55,936 nt of DNA from Astrothelium macrocarpum (lineage: Eukaryota; Ascomycota; Dothideomycetes; Trypetheliales; Trypetheliaceae). The DNA is taken from positions 1 through 55,936 of the forward strand of contig JAGEMR010000171.1 in the NCBI GenBank assembly GCA_021030915.1. Direction: 5' to 3'. The notes below the pieces were generated by a model. It was not told the origin of the DNA. It saw only the letters and a program-made list of their open reading frames with translations, and did no database searches. Of this stretch, positions 33,571 through 44,773 are shown one piece after another; position 1 is the stretch's first letter; each line of letters opens with the position of its first letter. Position numbers and translations under genes: made by a program.

Positions 33571-35202
33571 TCAGTCAGCCTGAGCAGCAGCTTCAGCCGG
33601 AGCGGCAGCTTCAGCCCGAGCGACTGCTTCAGCCCGAGCAACTGCCTCCGCTCGAGCAGTTGCCTCCGCTGTCTCGATTGCCTCCGCTGTCTCGATTGCC
33701 TCCAACCTACTATCTTCTTTTTCGCATCTATGCTTGAAAGCCGTCAAGGCCTCCTTGGTATGTACAAGCCAGGGCATGTGCTGTTTCTTCGAATCCAAGT
33801 GACGCTTGAAATTATCTAGATCATTGTTAGATGAAGACTTGGTGGAAAATAAGAGCACTTCGAATGGAGAAAACGGCACAATGAAATGTCTAGCTTACCA
33901 AATCGGGCTTCGGCGTAAGCGCAACCAGGGTGCTGGCACTTATAAGGTCTCCGACCATGGACTGAGACTCTCGATTAGCTGCTGATCTGACGTGTTTACG
34001 TTCTTGGGAGAGCTGTCTTACTGCTTTTTTTGTGCTTTCCCAAAGCAGAATACTAGGTCGATCTGTCAGCAATCTCTATGAATGGTAAAGTTGCAACAAG
34101 AAATTCCAAGGACGGCAAAAAATGAAAACAGCTTTTCAAGTGTTCGGGAGAGTGCCAATACAGTTTTGAACCATTAGAAACGACGTGGCCCCTTGAAAGA
34201 TGCCTTTGAAGTTCATGACGTCTGTTTTTGTTGAGGGGCTCCATTACATGTATATCGCGGTTTCTATGATTTGCGGCTTTTGATTATGGTATTTCCCATT
34301 TCAATCATAGACGAAAGACTGTTTTTTTCTTTTTTTGCGAAAAGGGCGCAAGGGAGAGGGGAAAGGGAGCAAGAGATTGATGAACTCACATCTGCGCATA
34401 GCTTTCCACAGATCGGGCACTGAAATTTACGTTTCTTCGAATTTTGCGCCGCATCGTTTACCGATTCTTCCACCTGAGAAGGTCCAGCAAGCTCGGCTCC
34501 AGCAAGCTCAGCTCCAGCTGCTTGCCCAAATCCATTGCTGGGGATTGCTTCAAATTCAGGTAGAGGTATTTGACGGACACTTGGACCCGACCCCGTATTT
34601 GCCGAATTATTGACTTGAATTGTCTGATAATAGGGCGCAGCAGATTCAGGTGGAAAAAACTGAGGGACTCTCGGATCTGACCCCATATTCGCCGAATTAT
34701 TGATTTGAATTGTCTGATAATAGGACGCAGCAGATTCAGGTGAAAAAAACTGAAGGATTCCCGGACCTGACCCCATATTTGCCGAATTGTTGACTTGAAT
34801 TGTCTGATAATAGGGTGCAGCAGATTCAGGTGAAAAAAACTGAGAGACTCCCGGATCTGACCCCATATTTGCCGAATTATTGACTTGAATTGTCTCATAA
34901 CAGGGAGCAGCAGATTCAGGCGAAAAAAACTGAGAGACTCCCAGATCTGAACCCATATTTACCGGGTTGTTGACTTGGATTGTCGCAAAAGAGGGCTGAG
35001 CAAGCCCGGCGTTGACTTGTTCAGAAGTGTAGACAGGATATTGATGAAAATGCGGGTCGAGATCCGGTCTTCCCGTATTATATGCTGGGGCTACCCCAGG
35101 AGGGGGCGCGTAAGACTCATCATCTAGGAAGGATTCCGGATTGTTACTCTGATAGGTCGTGTTGTTATTCGGGTAGGGCATGTTGTTAAACTGATAAGGC
35201 AT
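33571..35202 (-). CDS. C2H2 zinc-finger-like protein with 30-residue tandem repeats; model incomplete
   Basis: Minus strand. Exon 1 is 35202-34390 (271 residues): an Asn/Tyr/Pro-rich start (MPYQFNNMPYPNNN), a tandem array of 30-residue units containing TIQVNNSANMGSD, and the first half of a zinc finger (FQCPICGKLCAD, Cys262/Cys265) cut by a GTGAGT donor. Farther along is RRHELQRHLSRGH, the likely second half, but no acceptor I can find keeps frame. A second finger follows, YKCQHPGCAYAEARF (to 33899) joined by an 83-nt intron to DNFKRHLDSKKQH (from 33815). The C-terminus is an AEAVAR-type 6-residue repeat with stop at 33571. Probably a DNA-binding protein of the fungal C2H2 kind, or one damaged by a frameshift. 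Confidence 0.55.
33574..33700. repeat. 18-bp degenerate tandem repeat coding Ala/Glu-rich tail
   Basis: Six to seven units of about 18 bp (GCTTCAGCCCGAGCGACT type) within the last exon of the C2H2-like gene, coding AEAVAR, AEATAR and AEAIET variants. Confidence 0.7.
34571..34990. repeat. 90-bp in-frame tandem repeat
   Basis: TGTCTGATAA or close variants recur at 34621, 34711, 34801, 34891 and 34981, an exact 90-bp period, giving about 4.7 units. Ninety is divisible by three, so each unit adds 30 residues to the C2H2-like protein. Outer units are more diverged than inner ones. Confidence 0.95.
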
Positions 35203-35473
35203 GATGAACAATGAGCTGGATTACACCGGGGATCTCCCGATGGAGGGTTTCAAAGAAAATCGAATGTGCTGGTAGATGATTTCGCGCATTCACAAAGGAC
35301 TTCGGAGGTCTCAGAGGACCGTAGAAGTAATTATATGCCAGGAGGTTGTAGGCAAAATTCGATTTCAATTTTGCCTGACAGCTACTCCGGTAACGCATCT
35401 GTCAGCAAAGGCTTCAACAGATACTCATGTATTGAGGACCTGGTATCGAATTACAAACTCTCCAGATTCGTGT

Positions 35474-35717
35474 CACCAGTGGATGCAATAAGAAATGTCA
35501 CCCGCGATCGCGAAAGATATATTCGCCGCAGACCTCATTGGGAGGCCCTCAACAAGAGTAGACAAAGATTTTTTAGAATCTATCCCTCAATAAATTATAA
35601 GCAGATTATCTCGAATTTTGTAATTGTTTAGAATGGTATGGGGCCATCCCGAGCAGGCCTGCGGCGAGTTACATCTTTCGCGGTCACGGGTGACATTTCT
35701 TACTGCATCCACTGGTG
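35474..35717. mobile_element. Hairpin MITE, copy C
   Basis: A 244-bp element with CACCAG...CTGGTG ends, inverted repeats of about 80 bp that match at most positions, and a perfect 4-bp target duplication GTGT (35470-35473 and 35718-35721). This is the best preserved copy. It lies about 270 bp upstream of the C2H2-like gene start. Confidence 0.93.
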
Positions 35718-38700
35718 GTGTCGATGTATCTGCCCTAAGGAGAGAGCCATGAGTAAGCGTTCGAAAACATCGTGCAAAGATAGACCTTTGAGTTCGCGTG
35801 ATATGCGTGTTAAAATTTTGCCTATAAACTGTTAACCAATCGATCTCCACTATGTGACAAACATAAATAGCGGTAACCAGGAACGAATAGCTTGATACTG
35901 TCGACTGCTCTCCGTGGAGGTACCAACACCTGGGCGAAAGTGCAAAGACAAGATTCGGAATTCACGCCTATGAGCCATGCTCTTCAATGTGTTTAAGTTT
36001 GAGGCTACCGATCTCCTAGCTTGTACAATAAAGGTTTATAGATTTTGAACTGGTTTCTCTTGTGATTTCCTAACTAGAGATGCGCGTCCGCCCAAATGCG
36101 TGTTATTGTAAAGTGACGTGATTACACGCAGATTAGAAGGTCGCCGTCTATGAACTTCGATATTTTATATTGCACGCTTGAGGAGATACGTGACTGCTGT
36201 GAATGGGAGTATGTGCGAGATTGATTGCATGGTTTGTATAGGGTTTGCGGCCAGAGTCGGGTAGCTTTGATGGGCGAGTCTCCAAAGTTTGCGAGCTGCA
36301 GGAATCACGGTTCTCTTCATCTAAAGAGTTAGCGGTTAGAAAACTTTTGGGTACGTCCCAATCGAGTGCTCTTTGAGTCATTCCATATAGAGTATGGCTT
36401 TTGCATAATAGATGACATGCTTGCCTGTGGTCGCAAAGGTCGCCGGTGCGGGAGAATCTCGGCTCATGTAAGTAACAACCCACGTTTGTAGATATTTATT
36501 TCCCTGCGTTACATCTCAATTCTATCAGTAACCATGACTTGGTTATAAGCATTCTTGATCGCTGAGCAAGACCTACGGATCCTGAAGCCAAGTTAAAACA
36601 TTAATGATCGAATCTTCAAGCAGTGAAAATAGACAGACTCCTCTACTACTCTGGCCTTACCCTCTAATTTCTATGAAAGCATCAGCGATTCAAGTCACCT
36701 CTGTAACCGCAGCCTCATTTCGAGAACAAAACCGATCGCATTCCCTTCTAGCGAAGCCCACGTTAAATGAAATGAGAAGGAAAAAGCAAGACCACGAGAA
36801 ACGCCATGAGAAAAAGCATTTACAACGGAGAAAAGCAGGGTGGCCAGACTCATGACGGAACATATCTTAGGACCGCCCAAGTCACACTGGTGCAACTAGG
36901 CTACGACGGCTCCGCTGTATTCGAGCCATCACCTGACTGCCAGGCCCTTCTTTGCCCTGAAGACAGACATGTTTTGGCCGACCCGCCTTCTGGTTTACAT
37001 TCCTCTCTTCACTTGTTTATAAAGCTAGCAGAATGTATCCCTGATCGGATTCATCTTAAACTTTTTTTGGATTGTTCAGGACAGCTCAAAGTGCCCTCAG
37101 TCTTTGAGCGTTGCTTTTTGAATGGGTGGTACTGCACTGCCTTTTTCGGGTCGGCTTCTTCTTGAGACTGGCTCGCTGGCGGCAACAGTGGTGTTGATCT
37201 TCATGCGCCGGAACTGTTTGCCAAGTGTATGTTCGATTGACGCTCCTTGCCCAAGATCATTCTCCAGCACATGAACAAGATACTACTGTCCGGGCTAGCG
37301 CATTGTTGGGGGTTGAGGACGTGCTGGGCTTGTGACTGGATCGCTAGCTCATGCCTGCTCTGGCAGGCTCGAGTCAAGGACATCTGTACATGGCTCCTAA
37401 GTTGTCGAGTTTTGCGCCGAACAAATGTTTTCTTGCGAGAATCAGGGTGAAGTAGATTGAGTGTAGCGCTGACTACCACTTGAATTGATCGGGGAAGGCT
37501 ACGAACTGTCGGAGCGGCTCGCGGTGAATAGGATAATTACTGATAAGGAGCTGGGTTCGATTGCATATCAGCACAACGGAATGCCAAAGAGCTATCGTCG
37601 GCTGAGACTGGCTGGGATCAAGTATTGCTCATGGCGGATAGACTATTGGTGTTAATTTCTCCACTCAATCTTTGAGTAAGCGAGACAGCAATCGTTCAGT
37701 GGGAGGAGTCCATCTTGGGTCATGAAACAATTACTCGAAGTGCATGTGAGACATATTTAGCCAGTAAAGAAGACAGGATGATAGCTGATTTTGAGCGACG
37801 TGAAATACAAGACAATAGATCAATAATTAGGGACGATGGTTTATGCGAAACAGCTATTCAAATTGCATGCGAGACGAGTGGTCAACATTGAAGACAGTCA
37901 GATGGTCAGCATCGTTCTATTCAGGTTCCGTATGACTTCAACGAAACACGATTAGAAGATGCTGGTAAGGATCAACTCCATGATCTACAATTTGCTTTCG
38001 CCTTCGTCACCTCAGGATCGGTCTTGTACTTCTTCAGCTTGTCCTTTACGTGCTGCAACCTTTTGCCGGCAATGGTTCAGACGGATGTTCTTCCCCCACT
38101 CAACGGTAGCGATAGCTCACGTGTACACTTTGACGCTTCCGGCGTGTCATAATCGCGCTTGAAGATAGCGTACAGATGACACGACTATAACTTTAGCGAT
38201 CAACGCAAGTTTTCTTGGTTTTCCCACCAGGGCGAAAGCGGAAAAAAGACCTAGTTAACCAAGGTCCTCGCCAAAATCGATGAGGAGAGGTGAACAAGGG
38301 AGGCAGGTGGATAAGATATATGCTCTGTTCAGCACAGTGGACATTAGCCGAATCCACACAAGATCAAGCGATTGCCATTGAGACAGTGACCGCTACGCCA
38401 TCGATCGCTTAATAATTATAGCCTATCCCGACGACTATTCTTGGCTCCGCCGCCTCCGATATTGCGCTCAATCTTGGCGGTGTCCAGAACGGCGATATTC
38501 TTAGGAATGGGGGAATCCACCACATACTGAAAGCTTCGACGTTTTCCATGTACAACAAGAAACACTTTGCACTTTCCCAAGATCTTCGTGCGCCCTTAGT
38601 CGCATGTTTACGGTTCGGAAAACCGGAGATTGCCCAGAATGCTCACCATACTGTCTGTCACTGTTGTATCAATCCGATGCTGTGAAACCAGCCTTGCGTC

Positions 38701-40074
38701 CGAAAGAGTGGATAGCAGCATATCGAACCAGGATATTGGATTGCTACAAACGCATGGGCTTGTACCACAGCCGAGCCGCCCTCAAAGTAGTAGCGTATCT
38801 GACAGCGTCTCTGGCCAAGTAAGCCGAGGATCATGGTTACTGTTCCTTGTGGGGCTTGGCGAAAACGACCTTGCAGCACAATGCAGGAAGAATCCCCGTA
38901 AATGACCGCCAAGTTCAAGCCCGATGGGAATCTTCAAGGCGTGAATACCGAGTTCGATGCTATGGGCGACTTGCTAGCTTGAATCCGAAGCTACAGATTG
39001 TTGAGATCGAATTTCACTGGCATTGATCAAGTCAGACAAGTGAAGTCGATGTTCCACTCTCATCGTCGATGTGGCTTAGTTCTCCCAACATTTAGTTCCC
39101 AGGATACAAGACAGCCGTATCGACACTTTGTCATCTGGTGAAGCTTGCTAATGAGCTTGATTTATAGTATGGGTATGAGCGTTGCAATATCATTACCTAA
39201 CCATTAGAGGTATAATCCTATGAAGAAAGTGATACGAATCCGTGGCTATAGGGATCGAAAACGTTTGATGGTTATTACAAATCACCAAAACAGGCTGATC
39301 ATGGGAGTCAGTGTATTTCTCCTCGAATCTTTCACTGAACTCCTGTTTGATTGCATGTGAGAAGCAAAACACTCTTGAACAATATCAAAATCGGTCATAA
39401 ATATCCTATGTGGTCCATTAAATTAAATAATATCAAGGTTGTATTGAGCATGAGTTTTCCATTGATTGCCAAGGAAGCCGAAGAGAACTAGTTTACGATC
39501 CTTCCAAGGTCTTTCATTACCTCGGATGGCTGATGAAGAACGCAACTTAGAGTCTTCATGCTTTCGCTGGTTTGTAATTCAAGATTTCGTAGGAACTAGC
39601 GGACAAATGGATGGTATCCACCACTCTACATTGTACCACAATACTAGCCTATTTAGCCCGGAACACATTCCATTATCGTCGCATATCTAGCCGCAAAGGC
39701 TTAGTGCTTGTGGTTACCATTTTGAGTTAGCGCAAGTTTGACCAAGTCATTTCCTGCGCAAACCCTTTATTCGCGATACCATGCAGTTGGCGCACGCTTA
39801 GTAGCACGTCATTACCTTGGATTCCAACCTTAGTTTTCCTTCTGAGTCAAATACATGCAGCAAACTCGTTCCAAATATACAGCTTATACAGGAAGCGAGT
39901 GGGCTCGGCTGGGTGAACTGTGGACCGGGCTACTTTAAGGGAGATGGAGAGTATGAGATCAGACTTGAAGTACGGAAGAAATCTGCAAAGACCTCCAAGA
40001 ACAGTTCAGGAAATAGGTTGCCGAATGTTTGGACTCTGCATGGTATAGAGGCTATTCCCACTGTTGGCTCCCGT
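35718..40074. other. Gene-poor region with decayed frames
   Basis: Ordinary base composition but no intact gene. On the minus strand around 38430-38620 a frame reads ILGKCKVFLVVHGKRRSFQY and ends KNSRRDRL-stop. Further coding-looking pieces in shifting frames lie upstream at 38650-38920 and downstream at about 38000-38120. They look like the remains of one or more minus-strand genes broken by stops and frameshifts; I do not recognise the family. Elsewhere nothing. Confidence 0.35.
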
Positions 40075-40401
40075 CTACCCAGCATTGAACTTAAGCCAAG
40101 CTCCTTCATTGTTATGGTTGGAACAACGCGTAGATGATATCAGCAAGGGATCCGTCTTTTCAGTGTCATCTACTGTGTTTAATTGTTGCCAGATCTCGTA
40201 TTTATAGCTTTAGCAGTCCCAACCATTGTTGTGCAGGGTTCCGGACAGATTAATCTCATAATGAACAGCGTCACCGTCAAAGCTGCCTTGATTGCATATA
40301 ACGCAGGATTCAAGGCCATTTGAGTAGCGTTGGCGCTCAGGAGTTCTCTTGATGAACAAGATAAGGGTAGCCAGGCTTGCAATCAGTGCTGCAGAATGCA
40401 T
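40075..40401 (-). pseudogene. Small cysteine-containing secreted-type protein, broken by an in-frame stop
   Basis: From the ATG at 40401 a hydrophobic signal-like N-terminus (MHSAALIASLATLILF) leads into a Cys-bearing segment (ESCVICNQGSFDGDAVHY and NNGWDC) that stops at 40210-40212. The same frame continues for 44 coherent codons with another Cys to a stop at 40075-40077. The continuity suggests one protein of about 108 residues carrying a premature stop. It resembles small secreted effector-like proteins in layout only. A missed intron is an alternative. Confidence 0.35.
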
Positions 40402-43400
40402 TATGAAGCAATTGTTCGAATATGTGCACTGTAGGTTTTAAGAAGGAAATGAGAATTAAGGCTAAGAGAATTGCAAGACCAAGTTCAGAGGAAAATCGGA
40501 AAATGAGATTCATTCTTGACGGCTGACGAATATATACAACGCCTCTTTTGATATCTAGAAGCCTCACACTTACCATCTGCTTGGCTAAACGGTGATTATT
40601 TCGGGGATATGTGGAGTTGTACACGTCTTCAAAGCTTCCTCTGATTGAGCTTGATGGCCGTGAACAGTCCGGTGCTTTAGATAGATTTAGCAGAGAGCGG
40701 GAACCGACAAGTCACTGAAATGCACTGGCCCGTAGATTTGAATCAAATTAAGCCTCTTGACTTTAAAATGGTAGCAAGTTAATCGGATGTTTCATCTCGT
40801 AGACCGCTTTGGGGTCTGTATTCAGCCTCCCGATATTTTGCCAAGGTTTTGCCCCAATCCTCTCCCGGTTCTCCCTGCTTACGCCGACCTCTAATCTTAT
40901 TTTATCATCTTAGTTTGCTTGTCTGTGTCCAATCTATTTATATTCTTCTTTGTGTGCTCACAGATGATTCAGATCGAAAGGCTTTCCGGACAATCAAACT
41001 TGATTATAAGGTCAAGTTTAGCTGGGTGGTTAGCAGAAGCTGACGGCCTAGTGAAGTCCTCAGCAGCTTCGCGGCTATCTGGCAACCAAGGATGCACCTT
41101 TACCAGCCTCTACCGTGGCAAGTGAACAATATACACTTCTACTTCTTGGTACAATGTTACAAAAGGAAGGCGCATTCCGGATTCTGCCAGAAGATGATCG
41201 ACAGCACGCTGATTGAGCATTCGCTTTTTCCCTTGACAAAGTCCGTCCTTGTTGTATAAGCCCACGTCTGCAGGAGTCTAAGTGCTTAGTGGGGGTCTAT
41301 CAACTTAAGTCAGAGCACTTGACGTCCGGGAAATAAGGCTTTGATCAATGTTGTGACAAATGTATGGCCAGTCAACCTGAGCACAAGGGGAACTGTGGCT
41401 TGGTCCGTGCTTTGACCTTACTATTTGCGAAAGGCTCATGAAAGACCTCCGCTCATCAACGAAAAGATGAAATCTCGATGTCTCGGCCGAAGGACAGTTC
41501 AACAAATTTGTTGAATGACAAGTCCTGTGTCACGAACTGGCGAGCGGTTTGTGCACAACAGCAAGACTGCCACCGTGGAATTGTAGCGGGATTATCATAA
41601 GTCAATTCATTTGCTCGGGCCTAAGGAATTGCCATTTTCGGAGCGATAACAACGCGAATTGGAACGAGCGCATCCCACGCGAGGCTTACCTGCATCACAG
41701 TATGTGCCGATATTCACAACGGGCGCCGTTTCGCAATCAAAGAACAAAAGCAAACATAGCATGCGAAGGAACGTGGCAAATAAGAGAACAGGATGCGCCG
41801 TTACTCGCTTGAGAGGCCTTATTCCGGCTACAGCGAACTTTTTGACCGCGTTTCACCCTGATAGGAGTGCGTTGCGCTGAGGTGATTAGGATTGATGAAT
41901 ATTGATCTTCGCTGCAAGTAAGAGCTATGGTTGCCAAGACTACAGCATCTTCGATGGGACAGAGATCATGAACGGAGTTACGTGGAAGATTAGAGGCAAG
42001 AAAGCGACGAAGAAGATTAATGCTGTGTACTCCCGTGTGATTCGGCTTGGAATTCAAGGGACTGAGATTGTAGACCAATCTCCTGTTCTGTCAATAATCT
42101 TCCTGGATCCATCTAGTCATAGAATGCGAATTGCCTCAGTCATGCCGACAATATACTTGGATTACGTTGGTCTCGGACTGCTGCCTGAGTATCCATACGA
42201 GGTCAAAAAGGACGTTTGTCAAAGCGGCCTTTGCTATATCGCTTGACTTAAATGCCATCATAGCAGTACATTCAGATCATTCATCTGCAACGCCGAGTTT
42301 GTGGTATTTGGAGAAAGGTTAAATCGTTCAATCTATTCAGGTAGGCAATTCATAATGGACAGCCGGTGGATCGCACAATCAGACATGCCGCTTGGCGCTC
42401 GCTTCAACCCGGTCTTACAGGACTGATAGTGCAGCCATCGAGAAGTGGAATAATGCTATGACTTGCGCAATAGTTTGTCATATGACCTCAATTACTTTAG
42501 GAACAGGACGGAATAGTGACAGATATCTCAAGAGATAGTCTCTAATTTCCAAGCAGAAGATAGGCATTTGTTGCCACAAAACGCGCACCTTGCAGATAGG
42601 ATTGACCTATGTCTGGGTTGCATACAGTCGTGTTGTCTCCACGTGGTTTTAGGTCCAGAACCGACGCGGTGGTCATGAACAACCAGGTTTCCAGCATGCG
42701 AGGACTTCGCCTCATTGACTAATGCACAGCGGTGGCGCATGCATGTACCGGATCACTCACAGTCGGACGTGCCGAACAACGGGACCTCCTGTTCACTAAA
42801 CTTCTTCTAGTATCGGACCTCGGATTAGTTTCAGACCTATCCAGACTCAGCCTTATTAATCATCACCTCAGTTTATCAGCCATTTCGCATTACCATTCTT
42901 GTCAATTCGGGTATAACCGAGGGCCAATCATCTTTGACTGGTATTCAAGAGTTTGAGATCGGCATACAAAAATCACAGCATTCATTCCGTTATGTTCAAA
43001 AGGCTGTACAAGAACATGCTCTCAATTCCGAAACATGAATCTGCTGTTGGGCTGGGTTATGGAGGCCCTTGATGACAGCAAGCACTTGTTGCGACGTATG
43101 TGCAAATTCTCACAGACCATTATTGCGGACAGCAATGACGGCTTACTATTTTGGTACCATCAATGTATCATTATGCATCCTAAGACTTCCCTGGATTTGA
43201 ATGAGATGTTGCAGAGGATGCAGTTGAATGCGAGATGGCATACCTGATCGAGTGTTCCTCTCTTTGCTCCCGATGCTCCACCCGAGCCGTCACTTTGGAT
43301 GCGGATCTACATGGCAACTTCTCCATTTGGAGACGTAAGCTGCCTTCTCCTTGCTGGACTTTCCATACCGTCGGCTTTTTCTTTATTCAACTTACCAATG

Positions 43401-44773
43401 GTGGGGAAGCTAGAATGTGATCTCAGCCACACATGGCATGGCGTTCTCGCTGCATAAAGTTGATGCAGACCTTAGCATTTTTGGGATTGAGTGGAAACTT
43501 AAGCGCCTCCCCAGTGGTCTGGGGATGGATACTCATTGGCTCGCTGTGTGTTTGACTCAATTCCGATTCGCTCTACTGGTTTGTCGTTGAGGCTCTCGAT
43601 ATTTTGCAAGCACGATTGGGAGGATAGCCTAGCCAATGACGATTTTGCCAAGACCCAATAGGACAGTCCGAAAAAAGCAAGATGGCCCACCGTCTACAGT
43701 CAACTTCGAGGTAGAACGGCCTCTTGTGTGCGCCAACTGCCCTACTTACGTTCATCCTCAACGCTACCTGCCTGAATATAGCCTTTCTGGAGGTTTATTT
43801 TAGCCGAAAGCAAGGCACTCAAGACGGTTTCCAGTTGTCAGAAGTATAAGCTTGCTCCTGCAACTGAAAAAGTAATGACTAGCGAAACTGATTTTGCAAA
43901 CTTGTTTCACCATGGCACCTGAACAACGTTCACTGACTCATGGCGATGATTGCCACCCGAGCTCATCATTGACACGAAACGTTCTCAAAGCAATGCACAG
44001 ATCTTCAAGCTTTGGTTGCGCGGATTCTGACATGTGTCAAAACAGATGCATGAAGAAAATACTGAAACAATGTATGACGCTATGTCGATAATGACAGCAA
44101 GGCTAACGCAGATTCGAAGCGTTGTCGCTCTACAGTACATCAAAGCTGTTGACATTAGTGGATCAGCAAAAGCTTTTGGCCCATTAATGGCTATATGGTA
44201 GTCGACAATCGGCAACGTTCTTGACTAGGGCAGCTTAAAACGTACATTTCAGGTCACGCACGAGGATCTTCGGCCGAGGCGTCTCTGCAGAAGCCGCCAC
44301 CCACTCGTTTAGCTAACCAAAATCAAGGCACGCTCACGGTCACAAACGGAAAGTGTTTAATCCGCCAACATATGTGCCTGATATGGATCCATGCAGTCTT
44401 ACTTGCTGCAATACAATTTGCCGAGCAACCCCCACGGACGGCTTTGGTGGTGATTCTACAACAAAGTTATGCAATAGATCGGTCTCTCAACAGCGACAAT
44501 ATGTACAATTGATCGCCCCATTCACAATTCTTTGCGCTGGAATATTCGTTTCTTGTGGCTGGTCTTCTTTTGCGTGTCAACTCATTGCCGCTTCGAAAAG
44601 AAATACATCTTGGCTAAATCCATACGTACATTTCAAACTAACGCCAACGGCCAGCGAGAAAGAACCCAAAGATGCTATAGTTCATCATCTATCAGCGAGG
44701 AAATTTTAAGAAAGACCAAAAGCATTCTCCAGAATTCCTATCGCGTCTGTTCAGTAATAGCAGTGGTAACAGG
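40402..44773. other. Gene-poor region, nothing convincing
   Basis: Only short frames of 60-118 codons without signal, domain or splice support. The longest on the plus strand (41902-42246) lacks an ATG start and has no recognisable motif. The end of this stretch must hold the promoter of the AflR-like gene. Confidence 0.4.

Noticed and set aside
35266..35850. Short peptides containing RNVTRDRER repeated in several places
   Set aside because: They are translations of the MITE inverted repeats, not genes.
36148..36483. A 111-codon minus-strand frame
   Set aside because: No motif, no upstream exon and atypical composition; kept as part of the gene-poor region.
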